In this document: positions 53,161 to 61,483 of the stretch, piece by piece
Numbering within the stretch: the stretch's first letter is position 1
How the letters are laid out: every line of letters begins with the position of its first letter
Translations under genes and position numbers: made by a program
Notes under the pieces: generated by a model
What the model was told of the DNA's origin: nothing
The model's input: only the letters and a program-made list of their open reading frames with translations
Database searches by the model: none
Assembly: GCF_002993325.1 (NCBI RefSeq)
Contig: NZ_PVNO01000005.1
Location: forward strand, 124,001 to 188,000
Length of the DNA stretch: 64,000 nt
Direction of reading: 5' to 3'
Source: Alteromonas gracilis
GTDB lineage: Bacteria > Pseudomonadota > Gammaproteobacteria > Enterobacterales > Alteromonadaceae

Positions 53161-54645
53161 TTAACTACAGCGAATTCGAGCTACAGCCTCTTTCCAGCCA
53201 TCATAAGCTGCGTCTCGTTCTTGCTTTGTTAGTCTGGGAGAGAAAACGCTATCACTCTTCCAACATTGGGTGAGATCGTCAACTGAGCCGAAAAGACCGG
53301 ATTGTAGCCCTGCGAGAAAAGCGGCGCCTAGTGCCGTGGTCTCCGTAATTTCAGGGCGTTCTACCTCAGCGCCTAAAATGTCCGAGAGAAACCCCATAAC
53401 CCAGTCATTTCGAGACATACCGCCGTCAACGCGGATAGTAGTGGGGCGCGCTCCATCGCTTTCCATGGCCTTTTGAAGATCTTTGGTTTGATAGCAAACT
53501 GACTGTAAGCCAGCGGCGACGATTTCACTAATGCCGGTGTCACGGGTTAATCCTAAAATTGCACCTCGAGCATCTGGGTCCCAGTAAGGTGCACCTAAAC
53601 CTGTAAATGCAGGCACCAGAAACACCCCGTTGTCTTGCCTGGCACGTTGGGCGAGGGCTTCGGTTTCTGCTGCATCGTCGATAAGCTTTAAGCCATCTCT
53701 AAGCCATTGTACAGTAGCCCCCGCCATGAAAATACTGCCCTCTAGCGCATAAGTCGTTTTGCCATTAAGGCGGTAACCTACAGTGGTGAGCAATCGGTTT
53801 TTCGACTGAAGGGGCTTGTCACCGGTATTTAAAATCATAAAGCAACCGGTACCGTAGGTACTTTTAGCCATGCCTTTTTCAAAACAAGCTTGCCCTACAA
53901 GAGCGGCTTGCTGGTCACCAGCAACGCCTTGAATAGGAATGGCTCTGCCGATAATGTCTTCTTTGATGACGCCAAAATCATCGGCGCAGTCCATAACCTC
54001 AGGTAGCATCGATGAAGGAATATTGAATTTGCTTAGCAATTTCTCGTCCCAACACTGATTATTTATATCGAATAGCATAGTACGAGAAGCGTTAGTGGCG
54101 TCTGTTTTATGTGACTCACCGCCCGTAAGGCGCCAAATCAAAAATGTATCAACCGTACCAAAGAGTAAGTCACCATTTTCCGCTTTTTCTCGAGCACCCT
54201 CAACATTGTCGAGTATCCAAGCTACCTTAGTTGCTGAGAAGTAAGGGTCGAGTAAGAGCCCGGTCGTTTCCGTGATGTAAGAAACGAAAGATTCGTCTTC
54301 ACTGAAGTCTCGGCAATATTGTGCGGTGCGTCTGTCTTGCCAAACAATAGCGGGGTACACTGTCTTTCCCGTGTTTTTATCCCAGACTAACGTAGTTTCA
54401 CGCTGATTCGTTATGCCAATAGCAGCGATATCAGAAGGCGCTAGCGAACACTTATTAAAAACTTCTTTGAGTGTAGATATAACGCTTTCCCAAATCTCTT
54501 CAGGGTCGTGCTCAACCCAGCCATCTTTCGGGTATTTTTGAGAAAATTCCTGCTGGGCTATAGCTTCAATGCTGCCTTTTGAAGAAAAAATAATACTGCG
54601 AGAGCTTGTTGTGCCTTGGTCAATGGCAAGAATATGTTGTCCCAT
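53161..54645 (-). CDS. glpK: Glycerol kinase
   Basis: A 494-residue FGGY kinase. [16 protein letters not shown] is the N-terminal phosphate loop, [11 protein letters not shown] and [13 protein letters not shown] are conserved, [30 protein letters not shown] holds the catalytic Asp, and [26 protein letters not shown] closes the ATP site. It phosphorylates glycerol to sn-glycerol 3-phosphate. The gene diverges from glpR, with a palindromic GlpR operator in between. A glycerol facilitator gene glpF is not adjacent, unlike E. coli. Confidence 0.97.
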   Translation of the reverse strand: MGQHILAIDQGTTSSRSIIFSSKGSIEAIAQQEFSQKYPKDGWVEHDPEEIWESVISTLKEVFNKCSLAPSDIAAIGITNQRETTLVWDKNTGKTVYPAIVWQDRRTAQYCRDFSEDESFVSYITETTGLLLDPYFSATKVAWILDNVEGAREKAENGDLLFGTVDTFLIWRLTGGESHKTDATNASRTMLFDINNQCWDEKLLSKFNIPSSMLPEVMDCADDFGVIKEDIIGRAIPIQGVAGDQQAALVGQACFEKGMAKSTYGTGCFMILNTGDKPLQSKNRLLTTVGYRLNGKTTYALEGSIFMAGATVQWLRDGLKLIDDAAETEALAQRARQDNGVFLVPAFTGLGAPYWDPDARGAILGLTRDTGISEIVAAGLQSVCYQTKDLQKAMESDGARPTTIRVDGGMSRNDWVMGFLSDILGAEVERPEITETTALGAAFLAGLQSGLFGSVDDLTQCWKSDSVFSPRLTKQERDAAYDGWKEAVARIRCS

Positions 54646-54707
54646 TGGTCACTCCTGAAGATAATTTTCATAGAGTTTGCATCATTTACAGATGTTTAAC
54701 AATGCTA

Positions 54708-54727
54708 TATTTTCGAAAACGAACATT
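54708..54727. promoter_or_regulatory. GlpR operator between glpK and glpR
   Basis: TATTTTCGAA followed directly by AACGAACATT, whose complement is AATGTTCGTT; both halves fit the E. coli GlpR half-site WATKYTCGWW and face each other as a 20-bp palindrome. It should regulate glpK and perhaps glpR itself. Confidence 0.75.
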
Positions 54728-54803
54728 TGGTTTTCGTTTTATCATGGGAACTTTGCTTTTAAGCACGTATAATTGCATAAGTTTTTATTTCTGAGGAAGT
54801 GTG

Positions 54804-55562
54804 ATGAACCAAACGCAAAGACACGAAAAAATTGTTGGGCTTATAAAGCAACAGGGTTTTATGTCTATTGATGATTTGGTAAGCGCCTGTGAGGTTACGC
54901 CCCAGACCATCCGAAGAGACTTAAATCAGCTTGCTGAAACTGGTGTAGTGAGCCGCTATCATGGCGGTGCTGGGTTAAACCGAAGTTGGGAAAATACCCC
55001 TTATCAGGAGCGAAAAACGCAAAACAGTGAAGTCAAAGAGAAGATCGCTGAAGCTGTTGCGGCAATGATACCCGACGGGGCATCTTTATTTATCAACATA
55101 GGCACTACCACAGAACTTATTGCCACTAAGCTGCTTAATCACAAAAACCTACACGTTGTAACGAACAATATTCACGTAGCGACTATCTTATCGGCTAAAG
55201 AAGATTTCTCAGTGATTATCGCCGCAGGCGAGGTCCGCTATCGGGACGGCGGTATTATTGGCGAAGCAACCTGTGATTTTATTAGTCAATTCCGCATGGA
55301 TTACGGCATTATCGGTATCAGCGGAATTAGTTCAGATGGCGCGCTGCTAGATTTTGACTTCAGAGAAGTAAAAGTTTCACAAGCCATTTTGCAACATACC
55401 CAGCATGTTATTCTTGCTGCTGACTATAGTAAATTCGAACGCCGCGCTATGGTTGAACAGGGCCATATTTCACAAGTCGATTGCTTGGTATGTGACAAGA
55501 CGCCGCCACCTAGCATAAGTAAAATTATAAAAGAAAATAATATCACTTTTGTGAAAGCGTGA
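54804..55562 (+). CDS. glpR: Glycerol-3-phosphate regulon repressor
   Basis: A 252-residue DeoR-family repressor closely matching E. coli GlpR (252). The N-terminal winged helix MNQTQRHEKIVGLIKQQGFMSIDDLV with the recognition helix VTPQTIRRDLNQLAETG is followed by the DeoRC sugar-phosphate sensor domain with IGTTTELIA, RDGGIIGEATCDFISQFRMDYGIIGISGI and DYSKFERRAM. Binding of glycerol 3-phosphate should release it from DNA. The ATG at 54804 has GAGGAA seven bases upstream. It lies between glpK and glpD with GlpR-type sites on both sides. Confidence 0.95.
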   Translation: MNQTQRHEKIVGLIKQQGFMSIDDLVSACEVTPQTIRRDLNQLAETGVVSRYHGGAGLNRSWENTPYQERKTQNSEVKEKIAEAVAAMIPDGASLFINIGTTTELIATKLLNHKNLHVVTNNIHVATILSAKEDFSVIIAAGEVRYRDGGIIGEATCDFISQFRMDYGIIGISGISSDGALLDFDFREVKVSQAILQHTQHVILAADYSKFERRAMVEQGHISQVDCLVCDKTPPPSISKIIKENNITFVKA

Positions 55563-55817
55563 TCATTAGCTTGTGCTTCGGTTATGCCGTTATGCAATTA
55601 TGATCATGGCATTGTCCATAATGCTATTCTATCTTTACTTGTAGCTGGCTGCGCTTGTCTAGACACATCCTATAAGAGCACGAAATTACTCTACTTTTCA
55701 ATTTTCCCCTTAAGTGTGTATAAGCGGCCTTTACCGGGATATGGGGCTGTTTGTCATCCCAATCTATCTTATTGGCCTAATCAAAATCTGCAGAGTGGTG
55801 TTCATTTAACTTTCTTT

Positions 55818-55837
55818 AATGTTCGATAATGTTCGTT
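55818..55837. promoter_or_regulatory. Tandem GlpR half-sites before glpD
   Basis: AATGTTCGAT and AATGTTCGTT stand head-to-tail with no gap; each matches WATKYTCGWW. They end five bases before the -35 box of the putative glpD promoter. The direct, not inverted, arrangement differs from the site before glpK. Confidence 0.7.
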
Positions 55838-55842
55838 TTGTG

Positions 55843-55871
55843 TTGACATGTTTTCTTTTTGGTTGTCAAAT
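55843..55871 (+). promoter_or_regulatory. Candidate glpD promoter
   Basis: A perfect -35 box TTGACA (55843-55848) and, after 17 bp, TCAAAT (55866-55871) as a four-of-six -10 box, about 50 bp before the glpD ATG. Confidence 0.5.
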
Positions 55872-55919
55872 AGCCAGTAATTTAGCGAATGAAAACGTGA
55901 ACACCACTAGGGGCAAATT

Positions 55920-57458
55920 ATGAGTCACAACAATGAATCTGAAAAAACAGTCGACGTTTTGGTCGTTGGCGGCGGTGTGAATGGCGTGGGTGTGGCGCTT
56001 GACGCCGCGGGACGCGGTCTTTCAGTTGCATTGTGTGAAAAAGGCGACTTAGGCGGCGCAACATCGTCATCTAGTAGTAAGCTAATCCACGGTGGCCTGC
56101 GATATCTAGAACATTACGAGTTTCGTTTAGTAAAGGAGGCACTCGCTGAGCGTGAGGTCTTATTGAAAAAAGCCCCGCATATTATGTGGCCCCTGCGTTT
56201 TCGATTACCGCATCAAAAGCATTTACGCCCCGCTTGGATGATTCGCATTGGCTTATTCATGTATGACTCACTGGCAAAACGCAACATGCTGCCTCGTTCG
56301 CGTAAGCTTTCTACTACGAGTGAAAGTCCTCTAGTTAGCAATATTACTACATGCTTTGAGTATTCAGATGGCTGGGTTGACGATGCGCGCCTTGTGGTGT
56401 TGAACGCGTTGGCTGCTCAAGACCAAGGTGCAGAAATCTATACTCGAACAGAATGCGTTAAAGCCGAGAAACAAGATAACCTGTGGAATGTAGAACTTAA
56501 AACGGTCCAAGGGAAAACGTTTACAGTTAAGGCTAAGTCAATTGTTAATGCGGCAGGCCCATGGGCGGTGTCATTTTTAGATCGCTTAGTAAATGTTAAT
56601 AACCCTAATGCAATGCGAATGGTTAAGGGCAGTCATTTTATCGTACCGAAGCTTTACGATACGGAAGAAGCGTATATTCTTCAGAATAAAGACGGTCGCA
56701 TTGTCTTTGTTATCCCGTACGAAGGAGACTTCTCTTTGGTGGGTACCACAGATGAAGATTATAAAGGCAATCCATCTGAAGCCGCTATTTCAGAAGAAGA
56801 AACCGACTACCTTATTGACGTTGTAAATACCTATTTCAAAACCAAAATAACGCAAGATGATATTGTGCACTCGTACAGCGGCGTTCGTCCTCTGTTGGAA
56901 GAAAAAAATGCGTCTGCACAAGAGCTTACCCGCGATTACAAGGTCGAGTTAAAAGGCGAAACTGGAAAACCTGTTTTACTTAATATCTTTGGCGGCAAGA
57001 TAACAACATATAGAAAACTGGCCGAACACGCCGTTGACAAGTTAGTTACGTGTTTTCCGAAAGCAAAAAAGGCATGGACGAAAGAAGTACCTCTACCTGG
57101 CGGCGCTTTTACAGACCAAGCATCATTGGTTAAAAAGCTAACGAGTGAGTTCCCTTGGTTAGATAAATCAATAGCAGAGCGATACGCACGCCAATATGGC
57201 CTATTGTGCTATAAATTTTTAACAGGTCTCACATCGTTAGAAGAGATGGGTGAGGATTTTGGCGCGGGATTGTATCGTGCTGAGGTCGACTACCTTATCG
57301 ATTGGGAGTGGGCTTGCACGCTAGAAGACGTAATATGGCGTAGAACGAAGCACGGATTGCGTCTAGATAAATCTCAGCAAACGGCGTTAGCGCAATATAT
57401 AACAAGTAACATTAATGGCACTTCTGATGTTGTAAATGCTGAAGTTGCAAGCGCATAA
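55920..57458 (+). CDS. glpD: Aerobic glycerol-3-phosphate dehydrogenase
   Basis: A 512-residue FAD enzyme of the GlpD type. The FAD loop is VLVVGGGVNGVGVALDAAGRG near residue 14, followed by the SSSKLIHGGLRYLEHYEFRLVKEAL substrate/FAD segment, NAAGPWA, and GTTDEDYKGNP. It oxidises glycerol 3-phosphate to dihydroxyacetone phosphate at the inner membrane and feeds electrons to ubiquinone. The length matches E. coli GlpD (501). A UUCG-loop terminator follows. Together with GlpK it forms the glycerol route into glycolysis. Confidence 0.97.
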   Translation: MSHNNESEKTVDVLVVGGGVNGVGVALDAAGRGLSVALCEKGDLGGATSSSSSKLIHGGLRYLEHYEFRLVKEALAEREVLLKKAPHIMWPLRFRLPHQKHLRPAWMIRIGLFMYDSLAKRNMLPRSRKLSTTSESPLVSNITTCFEYSDGWVDDARLVVLNALAAQDQGAEIYTRTECVKAEKQDNLWNVELKTVQGKTFTVKAKSIVNAAGPWAVSFLDRLVNVNNPNAMRMVKGSHFIVPKLYDTEEAYILQNKDGRIVFVIPYEGDFSLVGTTDEDYKGNPSEAAISEEETDYLIDVVNTYFKTKITQDDIVHSYSGVRPLLEEKNASAQELTRDYKVELKGETGKPVLLNIFGGKITTYRKLAEHAVDKLVTCFPKAKKAWTKEVPLPGGAFTDQASLVKKLTSEFPWLDKSIAERYARQYGLLCYKFLTGLTSLEEMGEDFGAGLYRAEVDYLIDWEWACTLEDVIWRRTKHGLRLDKSQQTALAQYITSNINGTSDVVNAEVASA

Positions 57459-57482
57459 CGGTTTAAAAATAAAGGCTTTTAT

Positions 57483-57507
57483 AAAGCCCTTTCGAGGGCT
57501 TTTTTTG
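57483..57507 (+). terminator. glpD terminator
   Basis: AAAGCCCT-TTCG-AGGGCTTT is an 8-bp stem with the extra-stable UUCG tetraloop and a T-tract, 25 bases after the glpD stop. Confidence 0.92.
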
Positions 57508-57604
57508 TTATGTAACGCAGGGTATTTTTAAACGTAAGACGCGTTTATTTTTAATGCTCACTTACACTAATTCGACATTTATTAATAACAGGGACGTTAT
57601 AGCG

Positions 57605-58186
57605 TTGACTTCAATAAAAGAAGTAATACTCATTCGACACGGGAAGCCTCTTTCCGCCCACAACGAAAAAGTCAGTTCGGCTAGTTACGCTAACTGGGTG
57701 CGCAATTACAATAAATCTCCTTTAGATCCATCTAGTCATCCCAAGCAGCAAGTATCCATCGAAAATAGCTACATTATTGTTAGCCCTCTGCTGAGAGCTA
57801 AACTGTCAGCCGCCTACTACGGCGTGAATCGCGTTGATGAAGAGATTTTCAATCTTAAGGAAATGGATATTCCTTATTACAAGCTTCCCTTTGTATTACG
57901 CACTTGGCACTGGGTACTATTAAGCCGTACGCTGTGGATTATGGGTTTTAAAGGTCGCTTTGAAAGCTTCAAATGTGCGCGACAGAGAGTTGAGGAACTC
58001 TCTCTACACATCGAAAGTTTGAGCAATAGCCATCAACGCATTGTGCTTTTCGGGCATGGTATGACGAACTACTTTACGCGAAAAGCGTTAATGAAAAATG
58101 GATGGGAACTCACGCAAAAAGATGGTGATTTTTGGGGTGTCACTGCACTTAGAAAATACGATGTTGAAGCGGCTAACAATGTTTAA
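57605..58186 (+). CDS. Histidine phosphatase superfamily protein
   Basis: A 193-residue member of the phosphoglycerate-mutase-like histidine phosphatases. VILIRHGKP contains the nucleophile His within RHG, LKEMDIPY gives the acid Glu, and VLFGHGMTNYF supplies the second His. Most such proteins are phosphatases with unassigned substrates. The TTG at 57605 has AGGGACG about ten bases before it; an ATG at 57554 extends 17 residues without a ribosome site, so the start is uncertain. It stands alone between glpD and the MSHA region. Confidence 0.72.
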   Translation: MTSIKEVILIRHGKPLSAHNEKVSSASYANWVRNYNKSPLDPSSHPKQQVSIENSYIIVSPLLRAKLSAAYYGVNRVDEEIFNLKEMDIPYYKLPFVLRTWHWVLLSRTLWIMGFKGRFESFKCARQRVEELSLHIESLSNSHQRIVLFGHGMTNYFTRKALMKNGWELTQKDGDFWGVTALRKYDVEAANNV

Positions 58187-58318
58187 ACGTGGCAAGTGTC
58201 TATCATAACGTTTCCGCGATTTGTTGAGCCTTCCTTCAACATTTTCTAAAACTGCCGATAATAGGGTAAGTTACAAAATAAGATACGCTACTGCTCAGTA
58301 TTGATTGAGAGAAGGCTG

Positions 58319-58822
58319 ATGAAAAAAAAGAATAAAGAAACTTCTTCTATGGCTACCATCACAAAAGCACTTATTGCTGTTCTTTTTGCCATAACATTAG
58401 GGCTTACTATGAGCTTTCTTCACACGGGAGAAGAAGATACAACAACCAAGGCTTTTGCTGCTCAATTAGACAAATTCAAGCGTCATATTGTTGCTTCTCA
58501 CTGGCAATGGCGAGTTCGGCAGCCGACAAACATGATTATGCTTATTCACTATGATGAATCAGGCAGTGAGATTAACCGAACGCCCGTCCGCATGAGTCAC
58601 AATGGTTGGCCTAGCTATGAATTATCAGATACAGGATGTGAGAATATATGGAAAGCTTTAGTGGCCGCGCCTTTGCGTGTGGACGGCTTTAAAGTTAACG
58701 CTCGATATTACGCAGAGTTAGATGATGGCGACGATAACTATTGGTGTCGCTTTAGTCTAAGTAGCGGAAGTTATTTCGATTACTTTCCTGATGACGGTTC
58801 AGTGACCAGCCTTACAAACTAA
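58319..58822 (+). CDS. Membrane-anchored protein, possibly MshF-like
   Basis: A 167-residue protein with a basic N terminus, one membrane helix (about 15-35, KALIAVLFAITLGLTMSF) and a periplasmic domain containing HWQWRVRQPTNMIMLIHYD, SHNGWPSYE and CENIWKALV. The spaced W-x-W, GWP and C-x-x-W pattern faintly recalls MshF, a poorly conserved MSHA pilus protein, and mshI begins 165 bp downstream. That resemblance is from memory and weak; the gene could also be unrelated. The ATG at 58319 follows GAAGG. Confidence 0.5.
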   Translation: MKKKNKETSSMATITKALIAVLFAITLGLTMSFLHTGEEDTTTKAFAAQLDKFKRHIVASHWQWRVRQPTNMIMLIHYDESGSEINRTPVRMSHNGWPSYELSDTGCENIWKALVAAPLRVDGFKVNARYYAELDDGDDNYWCRFSLSSGSYFDYFPDDGSVTSLTN

Positions 58823-58987
58823 ATACTACTTCAGATAACTTTTTTGCTCATTAGGTTATACTTATGTAGGTGTTTGTTCTATTTAGATAATTAGTCTACT
58901 TTTTGTTAAGCGTTATATTACTCAATAACGCATTGGGATATTGTTAATCATACGGTAATCCCCGACATTAACGAACTAAGTGGATCT

Positions 58988-59902
58988 ATGTTTTCTAAAC
59001 CGTTTACTTCGCAAACGAAAAAAACAACGCTCACAATAGGAATATCTATAGGTGCCGCTGAGTTGCATCTTGTTGCCGTTGATTGTGGTGATACTAGCGT
59101 TGTGCTCGGTTCAGTTACATCTTTTCCTTTTGACCCTCAAGGTCCTCTTGATAAACAAATCAGCAGTGCTTTGAGCGCATTTGAAAAAGAATCATTCCGG
59201 CTGTCTGTCGTGCTCTCTCAAGATATGTATCAGATGGTTCAAGTAGAAAAGCCTGATGTGCCGGAAGAGGATATAGCGGCTGCTTTACCCTGGACGCTCG
59301 GTGAGTTAGTCCCCTATGACGCTAACAATATGGTATTGGACTATGTTGACTATCCCGTACAAACACGTGTGGGCGGTAAGAAAATAAACGTATTTGCCGC
59401 CGAGAAATCTTCCTTATCTTCAGTAGTTAGAACAATAGCAAGAAAGAAAAAGCAGGCGCTAACCCATATTCATACAAAAGAAATATTGATTACCGAAATG
59501 GTGCCCGATGATGATTATGCGCGGCTACTCATTGTTCAAGAACCCAACAGTGAGCCCTTTTTGATGATAGTTCGCTCGCGAGCAATTTGGCTAGCTCGTC
59601 GTCTTAGAGGCTTTGTAAATAAGGTGAATGACGAGGCGGGCATGTCTCAGTTAAGCGATGCCTTAGGATTGGAAATTCAGCGTTCAATGGATTTTTATGA
59701 ATCGCAGTTAAAGCAACCTCCCCTTAAAGAAATTCTATTTAATACTCAGTTCGACTGTGTACCAGTTATAGAGCGTTTAAAGCCATTTCAACCAGCAGCA
59801 ATGAATGTATTTACGCCACAGCTTCAATTAGCTGATGTGGTAGAGCCAACCTGTCATTTTGCTCTGGCCAGTGCGCTTGTAGCCGCGAGAGAGGGCCAAT
59901 GA
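58988..59902 (+). CDS. mshI: MSHA biogenesis protein MshI (PilM-like)
   Basis: A 304-residue cytoplasmic actin-fold protein of the MshI/PilM group: TLTIGISIGAAELHLVAVD is the first phosphate-loop-like strand, and PEEDIAAALPWTLGELVPYDANNMVLDY is a conserved PilM/MshI segment. In type IV pilus systems PilM binds the N-terminal tail of PilN and links the inner-membrane platform to cytoplasmic motors. It is the first gene of the continuous mshI-mshM run; its stop overlaps the next start (ATGA). Confidence 0.85.
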   Translation: MFSKPFTSQTKKTTLTIGISIGAAELHLVAVDCGDTSVVLGSVTSFPFDPQGPLDKQISSALSAFEKESFRLSVVLSQDMYQMVQVEKPDVPEEDIAAALPWTLGELVPYDANNMVLDYVDYPVQTRVGGKKINVFAAEKSSLSSVVRTIARKKKQALTHIHTKEILITEMVPDDDYARLLIVQEPNSEPFLMIVRSRAIWLARRLRGFVNKVNDEAGMSQLSDALGLEIQRSMDFYESQLKQPPLKEILFNTQFDCVPVIERLKPFQPAAMNVFTPQLQLADVVEPTCHFALASALVAAREGQ

Positions 59903-60525
59903 AAAAAACGATTAACCTCTACCATTGGTCATTAATACCTGAGAAAGAGCGCCTTCCACTTTCTAACGTCCTTTTTATAACGGGCGGAGTGCTAACTATT
60001 ATGGTTAGTGCGGTAATTTTGCTTAACCTTGTCTTAAACAGTAAGCAAGAAGAGTTAGCACAGAAAACGGCTTCAGTTAAGGTGATTGAGAGTGAAATTA
60101 AAACGTTGAATACAGCGCTTGAAACCAAGCTAGATACCAAAAATCTGCAGAAAGAGTTAGACCGTGTAAATTCAAAAATTGATAGCAGGAAGCAATTGCT
60201 AGCTTACCTTGAGAGTGGGGAGCTTTCATTTGACGCTACTCGATATGGTGAAGTGATGGATGATTTGGCTAACTACCACAATCCTAATCTTTGGCTAACG
60301 GACATCGAAATTAATACGCAACGAATCCGATTGGCCGGTCAGACTGTGACTCCGTCTGTCATACCGCAATGGCTGAAAGCGCTACAGCAGTCGCCGTTCT
60401 TTGAAGGAAAAACATTTTCGTCGGTCAAATTTGATGAAGTTGACGGAAACGAAAACGTAAAAGAATTTTCTATATCTACTGATTTCGTGGGAGAGGCTGA
60501 TGAGTCAATATCAACAACTCTCTGA
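59899..60525 (+). CDS. PilN-like MSHA biogenesis protein
   Basis: A 208-residue bitopic inner-membrane protein. The short cytoplasmic tail KKTINLYHWSLIPEKERLPLS resembles the PilN INLLPWRE-type tail that binds PilM; a single membrane helix (about 23-45) leads to a coiled coil (about 50-100, with EELAQKTASVKVIESEIKTLNTALETK) and a ferredoxin-like periplasmic domain. It overlaps mshI by four bases and mshJ by 26, which supports a translationally coupled operon. In Vibrio this position is occupied by mshI2. Confidence 0.8.
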   Translation: MKKTINLYHWSLIPEKERLPLSNVLFITGGVLTIMVSAVILLNLVLNSKQEELAQKTASVKVIESEIKTLNTALETKLDTKNLQKELDRVNSKIDSRKQLLAYLESGELSFDATRYGEVMDDLANYHNPNLWLTDIEINTQRIRLAGQTVTPSVIPQWLKALQQSPFFEGKTFSSVKFDEVDGNENVKEFSISTDFVGEADESISTTL

Positions 60526-61147
60526 AAAGTTCTCAGCGCTACAAGATAGAGAAAAGCAGCTCATTTTATGGGTAAGCGCTGGGCTTATTGTTTACCTTTT
60601 CTTTTGGTTTGGCATTTCGCCGGCCCTAGACAGACTGTCAGCGGCAGATAAGTCACTTTCAAGAAAGGAAAGTGAGCAAAAGGCCCTAATCATCCAAAGA
60701 GACGCGATTCAACAGGCTCTCTCTATCGATTACACCCAACGGATGCAGCAATCATTGGATGATGCACGAAAAGCATTGCTTGCAACAGATGAGGCGTTAC
60801 TTGCATTTGACGAAGGGTTCGTCGCCGCAGATAAAATGCCCGACTTGCTGATGACACTGTTGAACGAAGAGAACGATATACGCCTGCTTAACTTTAGTGT
60901 AGAGCCAACACAAACCATTCGGTTTGGCGAAGGAGACACACAAAGTACGCCGTTTTATCGTCATAACATGCGCTTAGTTATTGAGGGCAGCTACTTCGAT
61001 TTACGTCATTACTTAGCGCGCTTACAAGTAGCGCCAGAAAAGGTAGTAGTAACAGAATTTACGTACCGTGTAGGTGAATATCCTACTGCCACATTAGCTC
61101 TTGGGTTGGCAACGGTGAGTAGTAACGCAACTTTCATCTCGCTATAA
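60500..61147 (+). CDS. mshJ: MSHA biogenesis protein MshJ (PilO-like)
   Basis: A 215-residue inner-membrane protein with a single helix (LILWVSAGLIVYLFFWFGISPAL, about 20-45), a periplasmic coiled coil (about 48-100) and a ferredoxin-like domain containing NEENDIRLLNFSVEPT and YFDLRHYLARLQ. This is the PilO/GspM layout; in the MSHA cluster it is MshJ. With the PilN-like protein it would form the periplasmic alignment complex between platform and secretin. GGGAGAGG lies directly before its ATG, inside the preceding gene. Confidence 0.82.
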   Translation: MSQYQQLSEKFSALQDREKQLILWVSAGLIVYLFFWFGISPALDRLSAADKSLSRKESEQKALIIQRDAIQQALSIDYTQRMQQSLDDARKALLATDEALLAFDEGFVAADKMPDLLMTLLNEENDIRLLNFSVEPTQTIRFGEGDTQSTPFYRHNMRLVIEGSYFDLRHYLARLQVAPEKVVVTEFTYRVGEYPTATLALGLATVSSNATFISL

Positions 61148-61156
61148 GGAGAGAAT

Positions 61157-61483
61157 GTGAAGCTTTCTACAATAATATTGATAAGTGCAGTACCAATTAT
61201 TGTGGTGCTTTCCCCTGCTTTGGCCGCCCTCGACCCGACAAAGCCTGCAATAGGGGTTTCCAGCATGCCTAGTGAAACCAGTGCCGCTGACGGTGAGTTC
61301 ACGCTTCAATCCATTTTTTCACGTAGTGATAGTTTCAGCGCAATCATATCGGGAAAGTCTTATCGCGAAGGGGATACGATTGGTGAGTACACCATTTCCA
61401 GAATTAACTCTAAAGACGTAGTTATTACCGACGGGCGTCAGCAAAAAACACTAAGAATGTATGAATATGAAATTAAAAAATAA
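61157..61483 (+). CDS. mshK: MSHA biogenesis protein MshK (PilP-like)
   Basis: A 108-residue exported protein: signal peptide KLSTIILISAVPIIVVLSPALAA, then LDPTKPAIG and a small GspC/PilP-like homology domain (TLQSIFSRSDSFSAIISGKSYREGDTIGEYTISRINSKDVVI). The conserved LxDPTxP start after the signal and the I-G-x-x-V-x-R pattern mark MshK. It probably connects the inner-membrane complex with the MshL secretin. It begins with GTG after AAGGAGAG and its end overlaps mshL by 23 bases. Confidence 0.8.
   Translation: MKLSTIILISAVPIIVVLSPALAALDPTKPAIGVSSMPSETSAADGEFTLQSIFSRSDSFSAIISGKSYREGDTIGEYTISRINSKDVVITDGRQQKTLRMYEYEIKK

Larger units (their letters stand above)
55563..55919. other. glpD upstream region
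   Basis: 357 bp between glpR and glpD. Its second half holds two GlpR half-sites and a promoter candidate, listed separately. An 81-codon ORF at 55584-55829 lacks a ribosome site and overlaps the operator, so I discount it. Confidence 0.5.

Noticed and set aside
55584-55829. 81-codon ORF upstream of glpD
   Set aside because: It overlaps the GlpR half-sites, lacks a ribosome site and reads like non-coding sequence.
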